A stretch of 8,394 bases of DNA from Holophagaceae bacterium (GCA_025355915.1 JANXYT010000466.1:1-8394); one strand, 5' to 3'. Positions 1-6,268 are shown, counted from the stretch's first letter. Notes: generated from the sequence alone by a model not told the origin. Numbers and translations are program-made.

Positions 1-1842
1 CGCCGCCTGCCCATTCCCATCCGCTGGGAGGATTGCGGCGAAGGCCGCATGCGCCTGCTCAAGACCATGGTCTTCCACCTGGAGGACCATAAGCGGTTGT
101 CGGACTCGCTGGCCGATCTGGACAGTGAATCCCTGGTGGCGCTCAAGCATTTCGTCAGCGACGAGACGACGCCGGATGCCCAGGTGATCGAGATCCTGCG
201 GGACCTGGGGTTGATCCTGCCGACCGGCACCGGCTGGGCCGTGGCCGAGCGGGTGACCGATGCGCTCGAAGATTTCGATGAGGGTGCGCTGAGCTTCCAG
301 GCTCCCGCCGAGGTGAAGCTCAAGGCCGCCGAACCCTTCCGCTTCTCCCTGGCCCTCACCAGCGTCCTGCTGCGCTGCGTGGCGGGGCTGCGCGTGCTCA
401 AGGGGGGCCTGCCCGCCAAGAAGGAACTGGGCCAGCTCATGCAGCGCAACGCCATGCTGCAGGAGGAACAGGACGCCACCTTGCTCTTCACCCTGCTGCA
501 CCGTCTGGGGCTGCTGTGGAACCGGGATGGGCGCGTGGAGACCCTGCTGCCCGCCGTGACCAGCCATCCACCCCGCTGGGTGGCCGAACGCGCGTTTGCG
601 AGCCTCCTGGAACACGACCTCAAGGCCTGGGGCATGCCTCCTGCGGAGGACCGGCACTTCCTCATGCAGCACCTGCTGGAGCGCCGGGGGCAAGCCTTGG
701 CCGTGCAGCCTTTTCTGGCCTTCCTGAAGACCCTGCACCCCCTGGACGAGGACCGCACCCGGTCGGTGTTCCTCCCCTTCCTGGGGCGCATGGGCATCCT
801 CCAGATCGATGAAGGCCTCGCGCATCTCCGGCTCACGGAGCACGGTGAGGCTCTAGCCCACGAGTACCTGCTGCGCGACCTCAAGACCACGGCTGCCCAT
901 TGGCAACCGCTGGAGCTCGATCAGCCCATGATCCTGCAGCCCACCCTCGAGCTGCTGACCCCCCTGCTCCAGAACCCCCACCGCCTGCTGCAGCTGGCCC
1001 AGCTGGCCGAGGTGGAATCCCTCGACGCCATGGGCACCTTCCGGGTGAGCCACGCCACCCTGGTGCGCGCCCTGGACGCCGGCGTGCCCCTGGAGGAGCT
1101 GGGCCTGCGGCTCGGCGCCACCACCCAGACCCTGCCCCAGCCCCTGCTTCAGCTGCTGGAGGATCTCTCCCGCCGGGTTGGCGAGGTGGAGGTGCACCAG
1201 GGTGTGCGCCTCGTCCGGGCCCGCACGGCTCAGCTGGCGGATGAACTGAAGCTAAGGCCTGAACTGGGGCCCCTGAAGCTGAAATCGCTCTCCGACACCG
1301 TGCTGGAAGTGCACGGAGACGGCAATGCCCACGCCCTGCTCAAGCAGGCCGGCTTCATGCCCAAGCCCGGCCGGTTCCTCGCCCTCAGCGTGGATGGCGA
1401 CGAGAAACTCTACCTCTGGGCCTTGGCCGCCCTGGCTTTCGTAGACGAAAAGGGCATGAACCACCACCTGGAGCCCGTGCAGCAGATGGTGCGCTCGGCC
1501 CTTCAGCGCCTGCACGACGAGGACCCCTCCCTCTACCAGGAGGTGCAGCGGCGCATCCCCATGCTGCACCTGGGCGGCGAGGATCAGCTGGCGGAAGAGG
1601 TGCAGCGCATCCTCGAGTACGCCGCGGGCCACACGCTCATGGTGGAGCTGACCTACCTGCCTCCGGCGGCCCACCGGACGCAACTACGGCGAGTGTCGCC
1701 CAGGACCACCCTGGAGGACCACCTGCTGGCCTTCTGCCACCTCCACCAGGAGGAAATGGCCTTCCGCCTCACCCGCATCCAGGGCGTGAAGCTGCTGAAC
1801 GAACGGGGCTGGACCCCGGCGAATCACAGCCAAGCAGGATGA
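1..1842 (+). CDS. Helicase-associated (XPB/Ssl2-N-like) protein with WYL-like C-terminus, 5' partial
   Basis: The reading frame is open from the first base with strongly GC-biased third positions, so the gene very probably begins before the window. The first internal ATG is at 49 and has no well-placed ribosome binding site. Counting from that ATG (597 residues), residues about 286-395 match the helicase C-terminal/XPB-N type domain of actinobacterial helicase-associated proteins (Helicase_C_3). Visible signatures are an 'ILQPTLELLTPLL' strand-helix, 'FRVSHATLVRALDAGV' and 'LPQPLLQLLEDLSRRVGEV'. Residues about 519-584 resemble a WYL domain: a helix, a 'MVELTYLPP' strand, 'RRVSPR', then 'AFCHLHQEEMAFRLTRIQGV'. 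The rest is helical, Leu-rich, winged-helix-like repeats. There are no Walker A/B helicase motifs in the visible part, so it is not itself a helicase. In known relatives a DEAD/XPB helicase can lie nearby, but none is visible here. A role in DNA repair or regulation is inference. The gene ends at a TGA followed by a hairpin terminator. Confidence 0.72.
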   Translation, partial: RRLPIPIRWEDCGEGRMRLLKTMVFHLEDHKRLSDSLADLDSESLVALKHFVSDETTPDAQVIEILRDLGLILPTGTGWAVAERVTDALEDFDEGALSFQAPAEVKLKAAEPFRFSLALTSVLLRCVAGLRVLKGGLPAKKELGQLMQRNAMLQEEQDATLLFTLLHRLGLLWNRDGRVETLLPAVTSHPPRWVAERAFASLLEHDLKAWGMPPAEDRHFLMQHLLERRGQALAVQPFLAFLKTLHPLDEDRTRSVFLPFLGRMGILQIDEGLAHLRLTEHGEALAHEYLLRDLKTTAAHWQPLELDQPMILQPTLELLTPLLQNPHRLLQLAQLAEVESLDAMGTFRVSHATLVRALDAGVPLEELGLRLGATTQTLPQPLLQLLEDLSRRVGEVEVHQGVRLVRARTAQLADELKLRPELGPLKLKSLSDTVLEVHGDGNAHALLKQAGFMPKPGRFLALSVDGDEKLYLWALAALAFVDEKGMNHHLEPVQQMVRSALQRLHDEDPSLYQEVQRRIPMLHLGGEDQLAEEVQRILEYAAGHTLMVELTYLPPAAHRTQLRRVSPRTTLEDHLLAFCHLHQEEMAFRLTRIQGVKLLNERGWTPANHSQAG

Positions 1843-1859
1843 GGGCTGGCAGTGATTGG

Positions 1860-1880
1860 CTGTCAGCTATCGGTTATCAG
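1860..1880. repeat. Degenerate heptamer array, left arm (3 units)
   Basis: Three consecutive 7-base units, CTGTCAG, CTATCGG and TTATCAG, lie 18 bases after the stop of the preceding gene. Their reverse complements (CTGACAG, CCGATAG, CTGATAA) fit the CTGA-core units at 1911-1938. Over 1858-1881 versus 1910-1933 the two arms form an imperfect inverted repeat, with 19 of 24 positions complementary, enclosing a terminator hairpin. Function is unknown. Confidence 0.6.
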
Positions 1881-1883
1881 TTT

Positions 1884-1909
1884 GGGGCGCCCGAGGCGCC
1901 CCTGCTTTT
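1884..1909 (+). terminator. Intrinsic terminator of the helicase-associated gene
   Basis: A perfect 8-bp GC-rich stem, GGGGCGCC at 1884-1891 and GGCGCCCC at 1895-1902, is closed by a 3-base loop and followed by TGC and TTTT. The polarity of the T run suits the plus-strand gene ending at 1842. On the minus strand the stem has no following T run, so it is a weaker stop for the convergent gene ending at 1939. Confidence 0.75.
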
Positions 1910-1910
1910 A

Positions 1911-1938
1911 CTGAAAGCTGACAGCTGATAGCCGAGAG
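1911..1938. repeat. Degenerate heptamer array, right arm (4 units)
   Basis: Four abutting 7-base units, CTGAAAG, CTGACAG, CTGATAG and CCGAGAG, form a perfect 7-base period. The last unit touches the stop codon of the minus-strand gene that ends at 1939. The array is in inverted orientation to the units at 1860-1880 and shares the CTGA core and period with the array at 4246-4273. Confidence 0.65.
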
Positions 1939-2226
1939 CTATCCAACCATCTCCTTCAGGCGCTTATCGAGCACCTCGGCGAGCTTTTCCACCACCTCGC
2001 GGTTCTCGGTGCGGGAGGTCTGGACCTCTTTTTCCAGTTTGCGCTCGGTCTGGAGAACGGACTTCTGCAACTGGGACAGTATCCCTTTGATGTCGTCAAT
2101 ATCATTGAGCAGGGAGTTTAGCCTTGGATCAGGGGGACGGCTATTGCTGAAGACACCCATCCCCGCCAGCACCGTGGCAAGGGCTGAAAGCAGGAGAATG
2201 AGGAGGAGGAGCGGATTGCTGGCCAT
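1939..2226 (-). CDS. Small membrane-anchored coiled-coil protein
   Basis: This 95-residue protein has a hydrophobic membrane segment at residues 4-24, rich in Leu and Ala, then a charged helical tail (about 36-92) with heptad-like Leu/Ile/Val spacing and many Glu, Lys and Arg, probably a coiled coil. I chose the ATG at 2226 because AAGGTG lies 5 bases before it. An in-frame ATG at 2268 would add 14 residues but has no ribosome binding site. It is the last gene of the ECF sigma cluster, about 50 bases after the stop of the upstream gene, so it is likely co-transcribed. The N-terminus has no lipobox and there is no recognisable enzymatic motif. The single membrane segment plus coiled coil recalls small envelope-stress or sigma-factor accessory proteins, but I do not recognise a family. 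Confidence 0.7.
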   Translation of the reverse strand: MASNPLLLLILLLSALATVLAGMGVFSNSRPPDPRLNSLLNDIDDIKGILSQLQKSVLQTERKLEKEVQTSRTENREVVEKLAEVLDKRLKEMVG

Positions 2227-2276
2227 GGGCACACCTTGCCGTTGGCGTTGCCAGGACCGTGCCGACATCGTCGAAA

Positions 2277-2813
2277 TTACTGAGGCTTCTGCTTCACCCG
2301 CTGGTAGTCGTCACCCATCACCCTGAGGGGTTTCTCCACCGGGATCACCAAGTAGGGCTCGGTCTTCCGGTTTTCCTTGCGGGAGGCCAACTGAAGTTTC
2401 TGCTGAACGACTTCCTTAGCCTGCCGTTCCCGGGCCACCTCGGAGGCATGGGCGGCAGCGAGGCGGGTCAGTTCCTGCTCCTGACGCTGAGCCTGGGCGG
2501 CCAAGTCATCGGCCCGATGTTTCTGCTGAAAACCCCAGGTGCCGAAGCCCGTGAGGATGGCGAGCAGGGGCAGGGCCGCGGCCGCCAACAAACCCCAAGT
2601 GGGACGTTTCCGTTCGGTGCGGCTGCGACGCTGGGCCTCCCGGCGGAGGTCGTTGGCCAGGGCCATCTGCTCCGCCGTCGGTTCTGTGGCCGTGGGGGCC
2701 TTGGCGGCCTTGGCGGACGCCACGGGTCCCAGCCCAAGCAGGTCGCGAAGCTCGGCCCGCAGTTGGACATCCTCGGCGGGTTCGAAACGCCGTGCGGAAT
2801 CAGACCAGGACAT
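2277..2813 (-). CDS. Single-pass membrane protein, candidate anti-sigma factor or partner of the ECF sigma
   Basis: The protein has 178 residues: an N-terminal cytosolic part (1-70) with an Ala/Pro/Thr-rich stretch (30-48) and a basic helix (54-71), one hydrophobic segment (about 72-95), an Ala/Gln/Glu-rich coiled-coil-like region (97-145) and a short basic tail. Its ATG lies inside the sigma gene (14-base overlap) and is preceded by a strong AGGAGG with a 5-base spacer, so the two genes are translationally coupled. Position and topology are typical of anti-sigma factors. However, the HxxxCxxC motif of zinc-binding anti-sigma domains is absent and there is no cysteine at all, so a classical ZAS fold is ruled out. 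The anti-sigma role is inference from position; the start of the N-terminal helix (residues 12-28) is the most likely sigma-binding part. It could instead be an unrelated membrane protein. Confidence 0.78.
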   Translation of the reverse strand: MSWSDSARRFEPAEDVQLRAELRDLLGLGPVASAKAAKAPTATEPTAEQMALANDLRREAQRRSRTERKRPTWGLLAAAALPLLAILTGFGTWGFQQKHRADDLAAQAQRQEQELTRLAAAHASEVARERQAKEVVQQKLQLASRKENRKTEPYLVIPVEKPLRVMGDDYQRVKQKPQ

Positions 2814-3315
2814 GAACGCCTCCTGCAGGGTTGAGCTGATCTTTGAGTTGGGCCTTGGCCCGGTGGATGCGGGTCTTCACGGTGGCCTCGGGGATCCCGA
2901 GGATGTCCGCAATCTCCCGGATGGACAGGCCCTCCACCACGAAAAGCCAGAGGGCTTCGCGGAAGGTGGGCGAGAGCAACCGCATGCGCTCCCGAACCTC
3001 CTGATTCAACACCAGATCGTCAGCGCCACCGGCGAGGCCAGGTTCGGCGATGACTTCTAAGCTGAGGTTCTGGTTCTTCATGGGACGGCGCTCGGTCAGG
3101 GACAGGGTTCGAACGGTGCCATACAGGAAGGCGGTGGGATGCTCCACCCGCTCCTCCCGCTGCATGAGGATGACGAAGGCCTCCTGCGAGATGTCCTCGG
3201 GGAAGGTGGCCCCGTAACGGCGGGCGTAGCTCACCAGCCTTGGATAAAGTTCGGCAAAGGCGGCATGAAAAGCCTCCTGCGTGCCAAATGGGGTTTCTGT
3301 GGGGGACTGCGCCAT
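2800..3315 (-). CDS. ECF-family RNA polymerase sigma factor
   Basis: This 171-residue protein has the size and two-domain layout of sigma-70 group 4 (ECF) factors. Region 2 spans residues about 14-78, including the core-binding 'PEDISQEAFVILM' helix (39-51) and 'AFLYGTVRT' (62-70). Region 4 spans about 107-160, with the helix-turn-helix 'LSIREIADILGIPEATVKTRI' type motif (130-150) followed by 'HRAKAQLK'. The short linker between them (79-105) lacks region 3, as in ECF factors. The start ATG at 3315 has GGAG 7 bases upstream. It directs RNA polymerase to a specific stress or envelope regulon. The overlapping downstream membrane protein probably controls its activity, and a GGAACC element in its own promoter suggests autoregulation (inference). 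The ECF subgroup cannot be assigned by eye. Confidence 0.93.
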   Translation of the reverse strand: MAQSPTETPFGTQEAFHAAFAELYPRLVSYARRYGATFPEDISQEAFVILMQREERVEHPTAFLYGTVRTLSLTERRPMKNQNLSLEVIAEPGLAGGADDLVLNQEVRERMRLLSPTFREALWLFVVEGLSIREIADILGIPEATVKTRIHRAKAQLKDQLNPAGGVHVLV

Positions 3316-3333
3316 GCATGGGCTCCGACGTTC

Positions 3334-3363
3334 TTAGGATGCCCGGAACCCCTCCTAGGTTCC
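3334..3363 (-). promoter_or_regulatory. Candidate ECF-type promoter upstream of the sigma gene
   Basis: Read on the minus strand, GGAACC (plus 3363-3358) resembles the GGAAC -35 element of many ECF sigma factors. About 18 bases further lies TCCTAA (plus 3339-3334), a plausible -10. This would put the transcript start about 12 bases before the ATG, with the GGAG ribosome binding site in the leader. The -35 sits in a perfect 8-bp inverted repeat, CCGGAACC and GGTTCCGG (3343-3350 and 3358-3365). The motif assignment is by eye only. Confidence 0.4.
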
Positions 3364-3365
3364 GG
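3343..3365. repeat. Perfect inverted repeat CCGGAACC-N7-GGTTCCGG in the divergent intergenic region
   Basis: Two perfect 8-base arms with a 7-base spacer sit in the middle of the 65-base gap between the sigma gene (minus) and the uracil-DNA glycosylase gene (plus). The symmetry presents a GGAACC to each direction, so it could be a two-way -35 element or an operator for a dimeric regulator. There is no T run on either side, so a terminator is unlikely. Confidence 0.6.
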
Positions 3366-3380
3366 CTACGCTGGAAGTCT

Positions 3381-4205
3381 ATGGATTCGTCCCTTCGAGC
3401 CTGGCGCGACACCCTCGAGGATTTGGGGGTGATGGGGTTTGTCCGTGAACCCCTGGTCCAAACGATGGCGCAGCCCCCGGACGCTGCGGCCACCCAGCCT
3501 TCCGTGGCCCCTCCGGCGCGCCAGCCAGCCAGCCGGCCGGTACCGAGATCAATTGCGCCGGTTCCCACCACTTATGTCCCCCCTTCCGACCCCAGCGGTT
3601 GCCCGCCTCCAGAATCCGTGGCGGCTGCGGCCAGCCTTGCCGAGTTGCACCGCGCCATTCAAGGCTGCCTGGCCTGCCCACTGGGGCCGGGCCGCCTGAA
3701 GTTCGTCTTCGGAGAAGGCGATCCGCACGCCCGGCTGATGTTCGTGGGGGAGGGACCGGGCCGGGACGAAGACTCGCAGGGACGCCCCTTCGTGGGCAAG
3801 GCCGGCGAGCTGCTGGACAAGATGATCGGCGCCATTGGCCTGACGCGCGGACAGACCTACATCGCCAACGTCGTCAAATGCAGACCCCCGGATAACCGCA
3901 CGCCCACCGCCGATGAGGCCCGGGCCTGCCTCGGTTACCTGCACCGCCAGATCGAGCTCATTCAGCCCGCCGTGATCGTGACCCTTGGCGCCACGCCCCT
4001 GCGCGAGCTGGTGGGCGTCAGCGAGGGCATCACGCGGGTGCGCGGCCAGTGGCGGCGCGTGAAGGTGGGCGGCCGGGAGATCCCCGTCATGCCCACCTTC
4101 CACCCCGCCTACGTGCTGCGCCAGTACACTCAGGATGTGCGCCGCGCCGTGTGGCAGGATCTGAAAGCGGCGAAGGATTGGATCGACCGTCCCGCCGGAT
4201 CCTGA
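3381..4205 (+). CDS. Family 4 uracil-DNA glycosylase (4Fe-4S)
   Basis: This 274-residue enzyme removes uracil from DNA in base-excision repair. The catalytic domain is about residues 93-265. It shows the family signature 'GEGPGRDED' (123-131), 'GRPFVGKAGELLD' (134-146) and the 'HPAY' motif (241-244). Four cysteines suited to a 4Fe-4S cluster are at 96 and 99 (CxxC) and at 167 and 183. Residues 1-25 form a short helical segment, followed by a Pro/Ala-rich linker (about 31-80), an N-terminal extension common in bacterial members of this family, sometimes annotated as SPO1 DNA polymerase-related. I chose the ATG at 3381 because GGAAG lies just before it (short 3-base spacer) and 'LRAWRDTLEDLGV' looks like a natural N-terminus. 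An ATG at 3240 would run through the divergent sigma gene. The stop TGA lies inside the first unit of a heptamer repeat. Confidence 0.93.
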   Translation: MDSSLRAWRDTLEDLGVMGFVREPLVQTMAQPPDAAATQPSVAPPARQPASRPVPRSIAPVPTTYVPPSDPSGCPPPESVAAAASLAELHRAIQGCLACPLGPGRLKFVFGEGDPHARLMFVGEGPGRDEDSQGRPFVGKAGELLDKMIGAIGLTRGQTYIANVVKCRPPDNRTPTADEARACLGYLHRQIELIQPAVIVTLGATPLRELVGVSEGITRVRGQWRRVKVGGREIPVMPTFHPAYVLRQYTQDVRRAVWQDLKAAKDWIDRPAGS

Positions 4206-4273
4206 AGACTGACCATAGACATCGCGCGGCGCATGCGCCGTACGATGAAGACTGAAGACTGAAGACTGAACAC
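4202..4273. repeat. CTGAAGA/TGAAGAC heptamer array around a palindrome
   Basis: Two units (CTGAAGA, CTGACCA) start at 4202 and include the stop codon of the preceding gene. After a 14-bp palindrome come three perfect TGAAGAC units (4246-4252, 4253-4259, 4260-4266) and a variant TGAACAC (4267-4273). The 7-base period and CTGA core match the array around 1860-1938. The whole lies in the 106-base gap before the lapB-like gene. Confidence 0.7.
4227..4240. repeat. Perfect 14-bp palindrome CGGCGCATGCGCCG
   Basis: The palindrome is flanked by a further inverted pair, ATCG at 4221-4224 and CGAT at 4243-4246, with a 2-base mismatch between. It sits between the heptamer units, where the terminator hairpin sits in the array at 1860-1938. 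There is no T run, so it is not a standard terminator. In RNA it could form a hairpin closing on the uracil-DNA glycosylase transcript. Confidence 0.55.
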
Positions 4274-4311
4274 TCTCATGTCATGCTAGGCCCAGCTTTC
4301 GAGGTCGGCCC

Positions 4312-5679
4312 ATGCGTCTTGTGAACGTGTTCTTCTTCGTGCTTCTGGCCTTCGTGCTGTTCATGCTGGGCAACCTGTACTTGACCAACCACGACCTGAT
4401 GGTTCGTGAAGTCGTCATCTTCGGCGAGCACATCAAGATCCAGAGCGTCATCCTGCTGGCCTTCCTGGTGGGGTTCCTGCTCAACATCCTCTACACCGGC
4501 ATCATGGAACTGGTCCGGCTGGTCCGCGGCCTCAACGACTCCGCCGACACTCGGCTGGTGAAGCGCATCTCCGAGCGCATGCAGGATGCCCGCGATCTCC
4601 TGGCCCACGGCCTGCCGCGGGAAGCCAAGGAGATCCTCGAAAGCATCCTGGAGCAGCGGAAGGAACACGTGCCCGCGCGCTTGCTGCTGGGCGAGGTGCT
4701 CATCAAGACCGGCGCCGCCGAGGAGGCGGTAAAACTCTACAAGGCGCTCTCCGAGGACGATCCCGAACAGGTCGAGGCCCGCTACCAGCTGGCCGAGGCC
4801 CTGATGGCCGTGCGAAATCCCGAGGCGTCCATCGCCGTCCTGAAGAAACTGGCCTCGGACCACCCCAAGAAGGCCCTGCGCGCCTTGCGTCGCCTGAGGG
4901 CGATCCACATGGAGGCCCAGCGCTGGGAAGAGGCCACGGACGCCCATAAGAAGCTGTTGGCCTACTTCGCCGCCGAGCTTACCCAGGGCGAGAAGGCCCA
5001 GGGCTCGGCCCTGGCCTACCAGGTGGGCCTGGCCAAGGTCGACGCGGATCAGTTCAAGGACGCAGCTCAGATCTTCCAGCAGGTCATCAAGGATGAACCC
5101 GAGTTCGTGCCGGCCTACCTGAGCCTGGGCCGCTGCATGATCTTGCAGGATCAAGAGGCCCAGGGCCTGGAGATCTGGATCGAGGGTTTCCGGGAGACGG
5201 GCGAGGGCACCTTCCTTCAGGAACTGGAGGATTACTTCATCCAGCTGGGGCGCCCCGAGGATGGGCTCGCCGTCATGCGCCGCGTGGCCGCCACGTCGAA
5301 ACACGCCACGACGGGGAAGTTCTTTCTGGGCAAGATGCTCTATCGCCTAGAGATCCTGGACGAGGCCCTGGATCTCTTCCAAGAGGTTCGCAGCCAGGTG
5401 GTCTACAGCCCGGTCCTGTTCTTCTTCATGGCCAAGATCCACAGCCGCCGTGGCCGCCTGGACGCAGCCCTGAACGAGTACCGGCAACTGCTCCGCAACC
5501 TGGGCGTCCTCAAATTGCGCTTCGAGTGCGCCGTATGCGGACAGCGCACCCAGGACTACGCGGATCGCTGCGACAGCTGCGGCAGCTGGAACAGCAACCA
5601 CTTCCTCTTCAAGGAAAGCGACCTGCCCGAGGGCCCCATCCGTGGCGCCGAAAGCGGCAGCTGGATGGCGATGCTGTAG
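4312..5679 (+). CDS. lapB: LapA-LapB fusion: TPR regulator of lipopolysaccharide assembly (LapB/YciM family)
   Basis: The protein has 455 residues. Membrane segments lie at about 5-24 and 44-64. The loop between them, with 'NHDLMVREVVIFGEHIKIQ', follows the pattern of LapA/YciS (DUF1049), so residues 1-75 look like a LapA domain. A cytosolic run of TPR-like helical hairpins follows (about 83-395). The C-terminus carries a rubredoxin-like zinc ribbon with CxxC pairs at 406/409 and 420/423, diagnostic of LapB. In E. coli, LapB is an inner-membrane protein that brings LpxC to FtsH for degradation and so sets the LPS level; LapA is a separate neighbouring protein. The ATG at 4312 has GAGG 7 bases upstream. 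At 455 residues it exceeds the usual ~390 of E. coli LapB by roughly the length of a LapA domain. No lpx gene is visible nearby. Confidence 0.9.
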   Translation: MRLVNVFFFVLLAFVLFMLGNLYLTNHDLMVREVVIFGEHIKIQSVILLAFLVGFLLNILYTGIMELVRLVRGLNDSADTRLVKRISERMQDARDLLAHGLPREAKEILESILEQRKEHVPARLLLGEVLIKTGAAEEAVKLYKALSEDDPEQVEARYQLAEALMAVRNPEASIAVLKKLASDHPKKALRALRRLRAIHMEAQRWEEATDAHKKLLAYFAAELTQGEKAQGSALAYQVGLAKVDADQFKDAAQIFQQVIKDEPEFVPAYLSLGRCMILQDQEAQGLEIWIEGFRETGEGTFLQELEDYFIQLGRPEDGLAVMRRVAATSKHATTGKFFLGKMLYRLEILDEALDLFQEVRSQVVYSPVLFFFMAKIHSRRGRLDAALNEYRQLLRNLGVLKLRFECAVCGQRTQDYADRCDSCGSWNSNHFLFKESDLPEGPIRGAESGSWMAML

Positions 5680-5684
5680 GTTCT

Positions 5685-5707
5685 GCTCTGCGCCTGCGGC
5701 GCAGAGC
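5685..5707 (+). other. Perfect 10-bp stem-loop after the lapB-like gene
   Basis: GCTCTGCGCC (5685-5694) and GGCGCAGAGC (5698-5707) enclose a 3-base loop, 5 bases after the stop codon. No T run follows, and a true terminator begins 4 bases later. It may protect the 3' end of the mRNA or add to termination. Confidence 0.6.
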
Positions 5708-5711
5708 TAAC

Positions 5712-5738
5712 AAAAAGGGCACCAACGGCGCCCTTTTT
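5712..5738. terminator. Bidirectional intrinsic terminator
   Basis: AAAAAGGGC (5712-5720) pairs with GCCCTTTTT (5730-5738). Two more G-C pairs (CC 5722-5723 with GG 5727-5728) extend the stem past one A-C mismatch, and the loop is AAC. The A run before and the T run after the stem make it work on both strands, serving the lapB-like gene (plus) and the 161-residue gene that ends at 5776 (minus). Confidence 0.88.
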
Positions 5739-5775
5739 GCAATGTTTGTTGAAATCAAGAAATTGAAGCTATCCG

Positions 5776-6261
5776 CTACGCAATGGCCTGTCGAATATCG
5801 AACAGGAGGCGCTTGAGCTCCAGTTCGGATAGGTGGAGGGGCACCTGCTGTTTGACCTCCTCCTTCCGGTAGAAGGCGATTCGCTTCACCACGATCCTGT
5901 TCTTCCCGATGCTGATCTCATTGAACTGGATCTGGGTGTCGTCCTTGTAGGGCGGCAGGCTCCGGAGCTGGATGTACATCCCGCGCCGATCGTGGTCCAC
6001 GATCTCGAGGCGTTCCTTCAGGTAATTCACCTGCTCGGAGAGCTTCTCCGCCTTGGTCTTCAGCTTGGCGAAGCTGAGCTTGTTGGGCACGTGCCGCTCC
6101 AGCACCATCTCGCCCAGCTGCACCCCACCCTCGGCGCGACGAAGAAACCCATCCAGCGTTCCGTCGAGCTCGGTATCGGTCTGGTGAAAGGTCTCGAACC
6201 CCTGGAATTCACCGGGAAGCACGGAGTCGTCGTAGCGCTTGGCCTTGCGGGAAAGCTTCAT
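5776..6261 (-). CDS. Hypothetical protein, 161 residues, coiled-coil centre
   Basis: I do not recognise this family. The protein is soluble, with no signal peptide or membrane segment. The basic N-terminus (MKLSRKAKR) is followed by an acidic region, a Lys/Glu/Leu-rich helix (about 63-90) that looks like a short coiled coil, and a stretch of alternating hydrophobic residues (about 94-132) that suggests beta-strands. It ends in an amphipathic helix (142-160). There are no cysteines and no histidine or acidic clusters typical of enzymes. The fold pattern is loosely like a small beta-barrel signalling domain such as PilZ, but the RxxxR and D/NxSxxG motifs are absent, so I do not assign it. The ATG has AGGTG about 4 bases upstream. 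The gene is monocistronic: its own putative sigma-54 promoter lies upstream and a bidirectional terminator downstream. Confidence 0.75.
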   Translation of the reverse strand: MKLSRKAKRYDDSVLPGEFQGFETFHQTDTELDGTLDGFLRRAEGGVQLGEMVLERHVPNKLSFAKLKTKAEKLSEQVNYLKERLEIVDHDRRGMYIQLRSLPPYKDDTQIQFNEISIGKNRIVVKRIAFYRKEEVKQQVPLHLSELELKRLLFDIRQAIA

Positions 6262-6268
6262 GGAGCAC

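Noticed and set aside
2227..2268. Upstream ATG (2268) for the small membrane coiled-coil protein
   Set aside because: No ribosome binding site precedes it; the ATG at 2226 has AAGGTG and starts directly before the membrane segment.
3240..3380. Longer start (ATG at 3240) for the uracil-DNA glycosylase
   Set aside because: It would overlap the divergent sigma gene and its promoter; the ATG at 3381 has a ribosome binding site and a natural N-terminus.
4246..4273. CRISPR-like array
   Set aside because: The units are 7 bases, directly abutting and without spacers, so this is a simple tandem repeat.
4276..5304. Long minus-strand open frame (342 codons) opposite the lapB-like gene
   Set aside because: It is a codon-bias shadow of the plus-strand gene; its translation is low-complexity and Gln/His/Gly/Leu-rich, with no recognisable domain.
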